The translations under genes were made by a program, and so were the position numbers. This document shows positions 1 to 7,380 of a stretch of 16,851 nt of DNA, piece by piece (position 1 is the stretch's first letter; every line of letters starts with the position of its first letter). The notes below the pieces were generated by a model. It was not told the DNA's origin, searched no databases, and saw only the letters and a program-made list of their open reading frames with translations. Source of the DNA: Solobacterium sp. GTDB lineage: Bacteria > Bacillota_I > Bacilli_A > Erysipelotrichales > Erysipelotrichaceae. The DNA is taken from the NCBI GenBank assembly GCA_017543005.1, contig JAFWEA010000214.1, positions 1 through 16,851 on the forward strand. The letters run 5' to 3'.

Positions 1-147
1 AACCGCAGCTTCCTGCACCCGGACATAACCGGAAAAGACCGCAAAGGCACAGGCAAAATCAATCAGCCAGTGCAGGGCGGAAATATACGCAAGAATCCGG
101 TAAGGATGTTTCATGATTTCATTATAAAAGACAGATGATTTATTCAT
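1..147 (-). CDS. Partial membrane protein, N-terminal 49 residues (possibly MFS-type)
   Basis: The reverse strand is open from an ATG at 147 through the window edge, so only the N-terminus is visible. It begins with a short polar stretch (MNKSSVFYNEIMKHPYR) followed by a hydrophobic segment rich in A, I, L, F and W (about residues 18-40, containing HWLIDFACAFAVF), which looks like a first transmembrane helix. The gene starts 12 bp after the stop of the aldo/keto reductase gene, so it is probably the last visible member of the same operon. The ribosome site before the ATG is weak, so translational coupling is likely; the Met at residue 12 is an alternative start. A transporter such as an MFS member is a guess from the helix character only; too little is present to name a family. 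Confidence 0.5.
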   Translation of the reverse strand, partial: MNKSSVFYNEIMKHPYRILAYISALHWLIDFACAFAVFSGYVRVQEAAV

Positions 148-159
148 CTGTCCAGTTTC

Positions 160-1140
160 TTAATTATTCTTGACGGCCGCTGCCAGTTCCCCAATACGGC
201 TGACTTCCGCGTCACTCAGGCTGATATCAAACACTTTGCAGGTATCTTCCATGGTCTGACGCCGGCGGAACCCGGTCAGCAGGTTCAGCGCGTCATACTG
301 CCGCAGGGTCCAGGCCTGCACCAGGTTGGCATAGGAACAGTCATGTGCGCGGCACATTTCTTCCAGATCCGCATACATCTTCTTCAGGGCGGTCCGGCCC
401 GGTTCCTGCATGTATTTTGACTTGGAGCGCACATCATCCGGTCCGAACTGCTTATCAAGAATCCCCGGCCCGGCCAGGAAGCCCTCTTCCAGCGAACTGT
501 ATACCTGGAAGAGCGCATTGTATTTTGAACAGGTGTCAAAGTATGCCCGGTTGGCATCATCCAGCAGGCTGAACTTCTCCTGCACCCCGGCCACATAACC
601 GTACTGCTCATATTCATCCAGATCTGCCGGCCCGCTGTTGGAGATCAGGATGGCCCGGATCTTGCCTTCTTCCTGCAGCCGGTTCAGTTCCGCCATGGTT
701 TCCTGCACCGGCACGTTCCGCGAAATCCGGTGGACCACCAGCGCGTCGATATGATCCGTGCAGAGCCGTTCCAGGGAACCTTCGACATCCTTGCGGATGG
801 CTGTGGCCCGATGGTCCCGGTTGACGGTATAACCGTCGCGGACATACTCAAACTCACCGCCCTCATCCCGCCAGTTCAGGCTGCACTTGGTCTGCAGGAT
901 AAAGCGGTCCCGTCTGCTTTTGAGGGCCTGGCCCAGCACGGTTTCACTGTGCCCGATGCCGTAGACCGGGGCGGTATCGATGTAGTTGATGCCCAGTTCA
1001 TAGGCATCATCCAGCAGCTTCTCCACCATCTGCACATCCACGGCCATGTCCGACCAGACATTGCCTGCCCCGAGGCCCCATGCCCCGAAGGAAACCTGTG
1101 ATACTTCGATATCTGTATTTCCCAGTTTCTGATATTTCAT
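160..1140 (-). CDS. Aldo/keto reductase
   Basis: 326-residue NAD(P)H-dependent oxidoreductase of the aldo/keto reductase superfamily, a cytoplasmic TIM-barrel enzyme that reduces aldehydes or ketones to alcohols. The catalytic tetrad is visible: Asp55 and Tyr60 in DTAPVYG, Lys85 in QTKCS and His137 in VVHRIS. The N-terminus (KYQKLGNTDIEVSQVSFGAW) is typical of bacterial members, and the length fits the family. The start is supported by an AAGGAG ribosome site just upstream. It lies 10 bp after the alcohol dehydrogenase stop and 12 bp before the next membrane-protein start, so it is in a minus-strand operon with another carbonyl-reducing enzyme. The substrate cannot be told from sequence; sugar-aldehyde or reactive-carbonyl reduction are both plausible. 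Family assignment is firm. Confidence 0.93.
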   Translation of the reverse strand: MKYQKLGNTDIEVSQVSFGAWGLGAGNVWSDMAVDVQMVEKLLDDAYELGINYIDTAPVYGIGHSETVLGQALKSRRDRFILQTKCSLNWRDEGGEFEYVRDGYTVNRDHRATAIRKDVEGSLERLCTDHIDALVVHRISRNVPVQETMAELNRLQEEGKIRAILISNSGPADLDEYEQYGYVAGVQEKFSLLDDANRAYFDTCSKYNALFQVYSSLEEGFLAGPGILDKQFGPDDVRSKSKYMQEPGRTALKKMYADLEEMCRAHDCSYANLVQAWTLRQYDALNLLTGFRRRQTMEDTCKVFDISLSDAEVSRIGELAAAVKNN

Positions 1141-1150
1141 AGTCTCTCCT

Positions 1151-2314
1151 TTACAGGCACATCCGCAGGATGGCCTCGGAATCTTCCGGCATCAGCGGGA
1201 TCCAGGAATGGCTCAGCCGCCCGCCCCGGTCCGCATGGACTGCCATTTCGGCAAAGTGTTCATCGGTAATGCCCAATTCTGTCAGGGTCATCGGCAGCCC
1301 GGCATCCGCAAAGAACTTCTCAAGGGCCGCAATGCCCTGTTCCGCCAGGACCATTTCATCATCACCGGCCAGGCCCCACACATTGCGGGCAAAGCGGGCC
1401 AGCTGCGGCCGCACCTGTTCCGGGTCCTTGGCCAGTACATAGCGCATCCAGCGCGGGGTCAGGATCGCCAGTCCGGCTCCGTGGGTGATGTCATACCAGG
1501 CCGAAAGCTCATGTTCCAGGGCATGGCAGGGCCAGCCGCTCCACTTCTTGCCATATTCCGGAATGCCCGAGCAGGCAATCGAGGAGGCACTCATGAGACT
1601 CGCCCTGGCCGCGTAGTTGTCCGGTTCCTTCAGGGCAACCGGCAAACACTTGATGACCGTCTTCAGCAGCGCTTCGGCAATGCCGTCGGAGAGGATGCTG
1701 TCGGTGGTTTCGGCGAAGTAGCCCTCCATGACATGGCTCATGATATCCGCCGAGCCGGCCGCTGTCTGGTACGGGGATACCGTAAAGGTATAGGTCGGAT
1801 CACAGATCGAGACCGCCGGATAGGTATAGCTGCCGCCGAGTTTTTCATTGGTTTCCGGGTTGGTGATCACACCCCCGCCGTCATATTCCGAACCGGTGGC
1901 GCTGAGGGTCAGGATGTCCACCAGCGGCAGGGCTTTTCTGCCTTCCCGGGCGGTCAGCACCATCTCCCAGAGGTCACCTTCGTAGAACGTCCCGACCGCA
2001 ATGGCCTTGGCGCAGTCAATGACACTGCCCCCGCCCGCCGCCAGGATCACGTCGACATTGTGTTCCCGGCAGAGTTTGGCGCCCCGCTCCACGGAAGAAA
2101 TCCGCGGATTGGGCTCAATGCCGCCGCATTCGATTACCGTAAAATCCTTCAGCAGGGTCATGATCTCATCGTAAAGACCGGTCTTTTTGATCGAACCGCC
2201 GCCGTAGCATAACAGCACCCGCCGGCCATAACCGGCCAGGATTTCCGGCAGATGCGCGATCTGTCCCTTGCCGAACAGGATCTTCGTCGGGATGTCGTGT
2301 GTATAGTTTTCCAT
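1151..2314 (-). CDS. Iron-containing alcohol dehydrogenase (BdhA/YqhD-like)
   Basis: 387-residue group III (metal-dependent) alcohol dehydrogenase that interconverts aldehydes and alcohols with NAD(P)H in the cytoplasm. The start is placed at MENYTHDIPTKILFGKGQI, typical of butanol-dehydrogenase/YqhD relatives, and is preceded by a GGAGGA ribosome site; a longer reading frame exists upstream but overlaps the previous gene. The dinucleotide-binding GGGS motif is at residues 94-97. The four metal ligands match the family pattern: Asp190 and His194 (SADIMSHVMEGYF), then His264 and His278, 14 residues apart. It sits 17 bp after a small membrane-protein gene and 10 bp before the aldo/keto reductase gene. 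The context suggests fermentative alcohol formation or aldehyde detoxification; the substrate is unknown. Confidence 0.93.
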   Translation of the reverse strand: MENYTHDIPTKILFGKGQIAHLPEILAGYGRRVLLCYGGGSIKKTGLYDEIMTLLKDFTVIECGGIEPNPRISSVERGAKLCREHNVDVILAAGGGSVIDCAKAIAVGTFYEGDLWEMVLTAREGRKALPLVDILTLSATGSEYDGGGVITNPETNEKLGGSYTYPAVSICDPTYTFTVSPYQTAAGSADIMSHVMEGYFAETTDSILSDGIAEALLKTVIKCLPVALKEPDNYAARASLMSASSIACSGIPEYGKKWSGWPCHALEHELSAWYDITHGAGLAILTPRWMRYVLAKDPEQVRPQLARFARNVWGLAGDDEMVLAEQGIAALEKFFADAGLPMTLTELGITDEHFAEMAVHADRGGRLSHSWIPLMPEDSEAILRMCL

Positions 2315-2331
2315 TGATGTTCTCCTCCAGA

Positions 2332-2730
2332 TTACAGACGGATGTGAAATGTACTGAATGCGCTGCCGGACGTCGTGATCATGAAAACAATCAGATCCGG
2401 CCACCAGGGAAAATGCAGTACGGTGAACAGCAGGGATGCCGCAAGATAGATCACGGACCCGGCTGCGAAACGGATCAGGTGCGCAAAGACAAAACCCTGC
2501 CGTTCCTGCGGTGTGGCCGCTTCCGCCGCTTCATTTGTCACCCCGTTGATCAGCCGGACACTGTCAGTCACCATGATCATGCCCAGCAGGACAAGAATCA
2601 TGATGTCGGTCAGGTTGAAAACAATCCTGATCATCAGGGTCTCGTCCCCGACCGGCAGGAACATGACCGCCGCCAGCAGCAGGCAGTACAGCAGAAGCCA
2701 GATGATCAATACACGCCATTCTTTTTTCAT
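2332..2730 (-). CDS. Small four-helix membrane protein of unknown function
   Basis: 132-residue protein with a Lys/Glu start and about four hydrophobic segments (roughly residues 7-26, 34-54, 84-105 and 109-127), separated by a polar stretch (EAAEAATPQERQ). No family is recognised. It is the first gene of the minus-strand run leading into the alcohol dehydrogenase, whose start is 17 bp beyond this stop. No convincing ribosome site precedes the ATG. Instead an extended -10 element (TGC TAAAAT) ends 6 bp before the start codon, so the mRNA may begin at or near the ATG. The coding call rests on the open frame, the coherent membrane topology and the tight spacing. Confidence 0.7.
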   Translation of the reverse strand: MKKEWRVLIIWLLLYCLLLAAVMFLPVGDETLMIRIVFNLTDIMILVLLGMIMVTDSVRLINGVTNEAAEAATPQERQGFVFAHLIRFAAGSVIYLAASLLFTVLHFPWWPDLIVFMITTSGSAFSTFHIRL

Positions 2731-2736
2731 GGCTTC

Positions 2737-2745
2737 ATTTTAGCA
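2737..2745 (-). promoter_or_regulatory. Extended -10 promoter element immediately before the start codon
   Basis: On the minus strand TGC TAAAAT forms an extended -10 box; no good -35 is seen. The hexamer ends 6 bp before the ATG at 2730, which would place transcription initiation on the start codon itself. Confidence 0.4.
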
Positions 2746-2759
2746 TGTGCCGCACAGCG

Positions 2760-2787
2760 CAAAAGAAAAACTGCCCATGGCAGTTTT
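2760..2787 (-). terminator. Intrinsic terminator of the phzF-like gene
   Basis: Perfect 9-bp stem AAAACTGCC / GGCAGTTTT with a 3-nt loop (2767-2787), followed on the minus strand by a T-rich tail (TTTTTCTTTT). It lies just beyond the stop of the PhzF-like gene and before the next minus-strand operon. Confidence 0.85.
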
Positions 2788-2798
2788 CCGGATATTAT

Positions 2799-3569
2799 TT
2801 ACAGGATTTCCGCTTCGGAGTATTTTGCGACCTTGCCGCTGAGCGTGATGTCCATGCCTTCCTGATGGCAGTACAGCACCCCGCCCCGGCGGCTGGCCTG
2901 ATAGGCCACCAGATCCTGCTTGCCGAGTCTTGCGCTCCAGTAGGGAATGATGTGGCAGTGGCCGGAACCGCAGACCGGGTCCTCGGCAACCGACAGCTTC
3001 GGTGCAAAGGAACGGGACACGCAGTCATAGTCCTTGCCCGGGGCGCTGACATGGAGCAGCAGGCCGTCCAGCTGCGCGACTTTTGCCTGGTCAACTGTCA
3101 TATTGCGGACGGTATCTTCATCTTCATAAATGCACAGCAGATCGCGGGCCATGAATGCCTTCACCGGCCGATAACCGGTCGCTTCCTCCATCGCATCTGT
3201 CACCGGCACTTCCTGCAGTTCATAGGCTGGGAAGTACATGTCGAACATGTCCCCGTTTCTTCTGACCACCAGTTCCCCGTGCAGGGTGTCGAAATGAACT
3301 TCCTGCAGGTCAGGTTCATAGTATGTCATGATGACAAACGAGGTGCCCAGGGTCGCATGCCCGCAGAAGTCAATCTCGCCGCCCGGGGTAAACCAACGCA
3401 GATGATAATGATCCCCTTCCTTGACCGCAAAGGCTGTTTCGGAGAGATTGTTCTCCATGGCAATCTTTGTCATCAGTTCATCACTGATCCATTCCGGCAT
3501 CACACATACGGCCGCCGGGTTGCCGGTAAATACCTGATCTGTAAACGCATCAACGATATACTGTTTCAT
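2799..3569 (-). CDS. PhzF-family isomerase/epimerase
   Basis: 256-residue protein of the PhzF superfamily, whose members have a diaminopimelate-epimerase-like double fold and catalyse metal- and cofactor-independent isomerisation of small acids. It starts with the hallmark MKQYIVDAFTDQVFTGNPAAV. The proposed catalytic Glu is Glu44 in NNLSETAF. The family motifs GGEIDFCGHATLGT and DPVCGSGHCH follow in order. An AAGGAG ribosome site supports this start over an in-frame one 78 bp upstream. The gene is divergent from a MocR-type regulator gene and ends at a strong terminator, so it is monocistronic and is the likely target of that regulator. Substrate unknown; real phenazine synthesis is unlikely because no other phz genes are present. 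Confidence 0.92.
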   Translation of the reverse strand: MKQYIVDAFTDQVFTGNPAAVCVMPEWISDELMTKIAMENNLSETAFAVKEGDHYHLRWFTPGGEIDFCGHATLGTSFVIMTYYEPDLQEVHFDTLHGELVVRRNGDMFDMYFPAYELQEVPVTDAMEEATGYRPVKAFMARDLLCIYEDEDTVRNMTVDQAKVAQLDGLLLHVSAPGKDYDCVSRSFAPKLSVAEDPVCGSGHCHIIPYWSARLGKQDLVAYQASRRGGVLYCHQEGMDITLSGKVAKYSEAEIL

Positions 3570-3595
3570 TTCTGTCTTCTCCTTCTTACAGGTAT

Positions 3596-3624
3596 AATGT
3601 ACAATGCGTTTGAAATACATACAA
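3596..3624 (-). promoter_or_regulatory. Candidate sigma-A promoter of the phzF-like gene
   Basis: Minus strand: -35 TTGTAT (3619-3624), 17-bp spacer, -10 TACATT (3596-3601). The predicted start near 3589 gives a leader of about 20 nt carrying the AAGGAG ribosome site. The -35 box lies inside one arm of the neighbouring palindrome, so protein bound there would block this promoter. Confidence 0.55.
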
Positions 3625-3644
3625 TTTCTATATTGTATGTACAA
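3597..3644. promoter_or_regulatory. Divergent operator region: palindrome plus direct repeat
   Basis: A perfect inverted repeat TACATACAAT / ATTGTATGTA (3616-3625 and 3632-3641, 6-bp spacer) is flanked by two direct copies of ATGTACAA (3597-3604 and 3637-3644), exactly 40 bp apart. Known MocR regulators such as GabR and PdxR bind direct repeats near a divergent promoter, so this is the likely binding site of the adjacent MocR-type protein. The sequence is seen; the binding is inferred. Confidence 0.65.
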
Positions 3645-3662
3645 CAATCGGGAGGTACTTTC

Positions 3663-5048
3663 ATGCCGGTCAATTCATTTGATGATTATCCCCTGTCCTG
3701 GAAACCGGACAAGGCCGCACTGACAAAGCCTTATTATCTGTCCCTGGCAGCGGATCTGGAACAGCGGATTGTCAGCGGCGAACTCAGGGCCGGGACAAAA
3801 CTGCCGCCGCAGCGGGAAATCGCCGACTATCTGGATATCAACTATACGACCATCACCCGGGTCTATGAACTGCTCAAAAAGAAGGGCCTGATCTACGGTA
3901 CGGTGGGCCGGGGCACATTCGTTTCCTCCCACGCGGACGAAGACATCACCGTCATCCCGGCTGACCTGTCTGCGGACATCATTGAGATGAGCAGCGTCAA
4001 CGGCTTCAGTGAAGATAATATCCTGACCGAGAAAGCAACCCGGGCCGTCATTGAAAAGGGCTATCTGAAAAGCCTGTATGATTATTCCTTTCCGGGCGGA
4101 CAGCCGCATCAGATCGCAGCCGGCATCCGCTGGATGGAACAGCTTTCCGTCCATGCGGACAAGGAACGGACACTGATCTGTGCCGGGGCCCAGAATGCCC
4201 TTTCCATTGCTCTGGTCTCCCTGTTTTCTCCGCATGACCGGATTGCTGTGGACCCGTATACGTATTCCAATTTCATCGGTCTGGCCCGGCTGCTGCACAT
4301 TACCCTGATCCCTGTTGAACAGGATGAAGAAGGCATGCGGGCCGACAGCCTGGAACAGCTGTGTCAGAGCCGCCGCCTGCGCGGGATCTACCTGATGCCG
4401 ACCTGCGCCAACCCGACCAACGTGACCATTTCCCTGGAGCGCCGCAGGGAACTGGCCCGCATTATCCGGGAATATCATCTGATCCTGATTGAAGATGATG
4501 TCTCCGCCTGGCTGCATGCGGCTGCCGGGACCATCCTGCCGTCCATGCATGACCTGCTGGACGGACACAGCGTCTGTATCTGCGGCATGACCAAGAGTCT
4601 CTGCGCCGGCCTGCGGGTTGCCTACATGACGGCCGGGGAGGAATACTTTCCGCGGCTTCTGCATGGCCAGCAGAACATGAATATCAAAACATCCGCCCTG
4701 GATGCCGAGATCATAACCGAGATGATCCTCAACGGTGATGCCAACCGGCTGGCCAGACAGAAACTCGATCAGACTGTCCGGGCCTGTGAACTGTACCGGA
4801 ATACCTTCGGTTCCGGTGAGCCGGTCAGTTATTACCAGTGGCTGCCGATTGACAGCAGGAAAGACTACCGGATCGTGGAAGATCACTTCCTGCGCCATGG
4901 CGTCAGGGTCTATCACTCCGCCCGTTTTGCGGTTTCCGGCGGCCGGGATGCATTCCTGCGTGTTTCCCTAAGCTCCGCCGGCAGTGCCCGGCGTCTGGAA
5001 ACCGGGCTCATGCGCCTGCAGGAAGCACTGCAGGATCTGCCCCGCTGA
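3663..5048 (+). CDS. MocR-type regulator (GntR winged helix plus aminotransferase-like domain)
   Basis: 461-residue transcription factor. The N-terminal winged-helix GntR domain (about residues 22-90) contains LPPQREIADYLDINYTTITR and the wing GLIYGTVGRGTFVS. A fold-type I aminotransferase-like domain follows (about 110-461). It has the PLP-site elements: Asn250 in CANPTN, the Asp pair in LILIEDD, and Lys311 in GMTKSLCAGLR as the Schiff-base lysine. This suggests that PLP or a PLP adduct is the effector rather than that it is an active transaminase. The start is fixed by GGGAGG 7 bp upstream of the ATG; a longer in-frame extension would run through the operator. It is divergent from the PhzF-like gene, and both promoters overlap the palindrome, implying control of that gene and of itself. 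Confidence 0.93.
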   Translation: MPVNSFDDYPLSWKPDKAALTKPYYLSLAADLEQRIVSGELRAGTKLPPQREIADYLDINYTTITRVYELLKKKGLIYGTVGRGTFVSSHADEDITVIPADLSADIIEMSSVNGFSEDNILTEKATRAVIEKGYLKSLYDYSFPGGQPHQIAAGIRWMEQLSVHADKERTLICAGAQNALSIALVSLFSPHDRIAVDPYTYSNFIGLARLLHITLIPVEQDEEGMRADSLEQLCQSRRLRGIYLMPTCANPTNVTISLERRRELARIIREYHLILIEDDVSAWLHAAAGTILPSMHDLLDGHSVCICGMTKSLCAGLRVAYMTAGEEYFPRLLHGQQNMNIKTSALDAEIITEMILNGDANRLARQKLDQTVRACELYRNTFGSGEPVSYYQWLPIDSRKDYRIVEDHFLRHGVRVYHSARFAVSGGRDAFLRVSLSSAGSARRLETGLMRLQEALQDLPR

Positions 5049-5083
5049 CAAAAACCCGCGTGCTCCGTCTGCTTCCTGCGGCA

Positions 5084-5089
5084 TATAAT
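5084..5089 (+). promoter_or_regulatory. Possible -10 box of the C69 dipeptidase gene
   Basis: A consensus TATAAT hexamer whose predicted start (about 5096) would give a leader of about 14 nt carrying AAGGAG. No good -35 is visible, so this is tentative; no hairpin ends the preceding regulator gene either, so readthrough is possible. Confidence 0.35.
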
Positions 5090-5109
5090 GAGAGAAAGGA
5101 GCATGCGCT

Positions 5110-6591
5110 ATGAATATCTATCATAATTACAAGGGTATGGAACGGGGCGGCTGCAGCACGGTTATCATCGGCAAGGCTGTCTCTTCCACCGGACACGTCA
5201 TCATGGGCCACAACGAAGATGATGAAGAATGTGTTGCCCAGTGCCACCTGGTTCCGCGGCTGACCCACGCCCCGGGCGAAATGGTTACGTTTGAAGACGG
5301 CACCGCCGTCATCCCGCAGGTGGAGGAAACCCTGGCCTTCTACTGGACCGATGTCAAATGTGAGGGCGGCATTTCCTTTGCGGACTGCTTTGTCAACGAG
5401 TGCGGTGTGGCAGTTGTGACCGACTCCTGCCGGCCAAGCCGCGACGCCGCCGGCGCAAAGAAGGACAACCGGAAGGATTACGCCCTGGGCTATGCCCTGC
5501 GGCGGCTGATTGCCGAGCGGGCCCACACCGCCCGGGAAGGCATGGAACTGGCTGCGAAGCTGGTCGAGAAGTACGGTTACTGCTCTTCCCGCACCTATCA
5601 TATCGCCGACAAGGACGAAGCCTGGTGCCTTGCCATCCCGAAAGGCTTCCGCTGCGTAGCCAGACGGGTGAAGGATGATGAAATCTACTACATCCCGAAT
5701 CATTACATCATTCACGAGATTGATTTCAGCGATCCGGAGAACTGGTACTGGTCCGAAGATCTGATCACTTTCGCAATCGATCAGGGCTGGTATCATCCGG
5801 CAAAGGAAGGCGATTACTCCGATTTTGACTTTGCGGCTGTCTATCAGGAAGAAGACGGTCTGCCGAGAAACCTGGGCCGGCCGGTCGATGCCTGGAAGAA
5901 ACTGGCCGGACTGGAACTGAAACCGGGTGAAACCCGCATCACCGCCCTGAAAACCGACCGGAAATATACCCCGGAAGAGGTCAAGGCAATCCTGCGCAGC
6001 CATGGCGAAGGCACGGACTATGACATGACAAAGGACGGCACCATCACCCCGCACCGCGGCCAGGACGCCTACAGCATCTGCAACAACGTCACGGTCGAAA
6101 GCACGGTATTTGTCTTTGCGGATGACCTGAATCTGCTTAAGATGTACCGGGCCAGCCCGAAACCATGCTGTGCACCGTATACGCCATGGTATCCGCTGGC
6201 CCTGAAGGAAATCCCGGCCGGTTATGAATGGACCCCGGCAAAGGAAGCCCTGTACTCTCATTTCCGCTTTGATCCGAAGGAAATGCAGTACAACCGGCGC
6301 TATGCCTGGTGGACCTTCCGCAATGTCCAGCTGCTGCTTGACTACAATTATCCGGTGACTCACCGTGAGATCAGTGCTTCCATCGCCATGCTTGAAGCCA
6401 AGTGGCAGTCAGAAGAAAAGGCTGTGGAAGCTGCTTATGCCGCTCTCAGGGAAACGGATCCGGAGGCCGCAAAGGATTATCTGAGTGACTACACGATCCA
6501 GCAGGCTTACAAGGCCAGACAGTGGGCCGATGCCATGATGAATCACTTTGCCGATGATCTCTGGCGCGAGAAGCTGTACGACAATCTCTGA
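5110..6591 (+). CDS. C69-family dipeptidase (PepD-like Ntn hydrolase)
   Basis: 493-residue peptidase of family C69, cysteine N-terminal-nucleophile hydrolases that cleave dipeptides. The signature region is clear: Cys15 in GGCSTVIIGK, followed by GHVIMGHNEDD, matching the nucleophile and early core of PepD. About 14 residues precede the Cys, so maturation must remove a short propeptide; Met10 is an alternative start with a poorer ribosome site, while the chosen ATG has AAGGAG 8 bp upstream. No signal peptide is seen, so the enzyme is probably cytoplasmic. Length fits the family. It has its own leader after the MocR-type gene and ends at a strong terminator, so it is probably a single-gene unit providing amino acids from peptides. 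Confidence 0.88.
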   Translation: MNIYHNYKGMERGGCSTVIIGKAVSSTGHVIMGHNEDDEECVAQCHLVPRLTHAPGEMVTFEDGTAVIPQVEETLAFYWTDVKCEGGISFADCFVNECGVAVVTDSCRPSRDAAGAKKDNRKDYALGYALRRLIAERAHTAREGMELAAKLVEKYGYCSSRTYHIADKDEAWCLAIPKGFRCVARRVKDDEIYYIPNHYIIHEIDFSDPENWYWSEDLITFAIDQGWYHPAKEGDYSDFDFAAVYQEEDGLPRNLGRPVDAWKKLAGLELKPGETRITALKTDRKYTPEEVKAILRSHGEGTDYDMTKDGTITPHRGQDAYSICNNVTVESTVFVFADDLNLLKMYRASPKPCCAPYTPWYPLALKEIPAGYEWTPAKEALYSHFRFDPKEMQYNRRYAWWTFRNVQLLLDYNYPVTHREISASIAMLEAKWQSEEKAVEAAYAALRETDPEAAKDYLSDYTIQQAYKARQWADAMMNHFADDLWREKLYDNL

Positions 6592-6604
6592 TATACATTA
6601 AAAT

Positions 6605-6639
6605 GCCGGTACTCCCCTCAGCGGGAAGACCGGCTTTTT
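6605..6639 (+). terminator. Intrinsic terminator between convergent genes
   Basis: Stem GCCGGT / ACCGGC (6605-6610, 6629-6634) with an inner TCCC / GGGA helix, followed by five T. The minus strand has an ATTTTAAT tail, so the hairpin may also end the convergent aldolase transcript. Confidence 0.85.
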
Positions 6640-6643
6640 GGTC

Positions 6644-7372
6644 TTATTGCAGCAGTTTTCTGTAGGCCTCCAGCAGGATCATCGCGTCCAGACCCAGCGC
6701 CACGCTGTCAAAGCCCTGCGCGAAATACCGGTCTCTGGCAGCGGCATTGCCGGCAAAGATCAGTGCCTCTTTTCCCGCTTTATGACAGGCCGCAAGAATC
6801 CGTGCGATGGCTGCCTGTACATCCGGATGATCCGTCTGCAGCGGCAGGCCCAAGGCGATGGAAAGATCCAGCGGACCGATGAAGATGCCGTCGATCCCGT
6901 CAATGGCTGCGATCTCACCAATCTGTTCGAGCGCTTCCGCGGTTTCACACTGCGGATACAGTTTCACCCGCCGGTTGGCTTCATCCATATATGCCAGCGG
7001 GTCTTTGCCCCAGTCTTTTGCCCCGTAGACCGTTGTCCGGTTGGGACAGTAGCCGCGCTTTCCGACCGGCGCAAATTTGCCGTATTCCACAAGTTCCTGC
7101 ACCTGCTGTACGGTGGTGATGTTCGGCACGATCAGGCCCCGAGCCCCGATATCCAGCATATGCAGCACTTCCGTTCTGGATCCGGAAGGAATGCGGACAT
7201 ACGACAGGACGTTGCCAAGCTCGGCAATCCGGATATAATCCACGGTTTCTTCCGCGCTGAAACAGCCGTGTTCCCGGTCAATCACGATGTAGTCAACCCC
7301 GCTTGCCGTCAGCACCTCCATGGTGTTGCGGCCGCCGAGTTCAAAAAATGTTCCGGTTGTTTTCTTCATCAT
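6644..7372 (-). CDS. HpcH/HpaI-family aldolase (class II 2-keto acid aldolase)
   Basis: 242-residue TIM-barrel aldolase of the HpcH/HpaI/GarL type, metal-dependent enzymes that cleave 2-keto-3-deoxy acids to pyruvate (or an analogue) and an aldehyde. Family landmarks appear in order: GTFFELGG near the start, His35 in DREHG, Arg60 in YVRIPSG, GARGLIVPNI, Glu143 in QCETAEAL and Asp169 in IGPLDLS, the last two being the metal-ligand positions in HpaI. Two adjacent Met codons (7372, 7369) begin the family-like sequence. An in-frame Met at 7438 would add 22 unrelated residues and lies beside the upstream operon's terminator. No clear ribosome site precedes the chosen start, and a good promoter ends only a few bases upstream, so the mRNA may be leaderless. 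Confidence 0.88.
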   Translation of the reverse strand: MMKKTTGTFFELGGRNTMEVLTASGVDYIVIDREHGCFSAEETVDYIRIAELGNVLSYVRIPSGSRTEVLHMLDIGARGLIVPNITTVQQVQELVEYGKFAPVGKRGYCPNRTTVYGAKDWGKDPLAYMDEANRRVKLYPQCETAEALEQIGEIAAIDGIDGIFIGPLDLSIALGLPLQTDHPDVQAAIARILAACHKAGKEALIFAGNAAARDRYFAQGFDSVALGLDAMILLEAYRKLLQ

Positions 7373-7380
7373 GCTTTCAG

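Noticed and set aside
1208..2212. Long plus-strand frame opposite the alcohol dehydrogenase gene
   Set aside because: Mirror frame of a GC-rich gene; low-complexity Arg/Gly/His-rich translation with no family motif.
2745..3662. Upstream in-frame extension of the MocR-type gene giving a 767-residue protein
   Set aside because: The extra part is antisense to the well-supported PhzF-like gene and would cross the operator; the ATG at 3663 has a strong ribosome site and family-like sequence.
5008..6363. 451-residue minus-strand frame opposite the C69 dipeptidase
   Set aside because: Antisense shadow; the plus strand carries the recognisable family motifs and a ribosome site.
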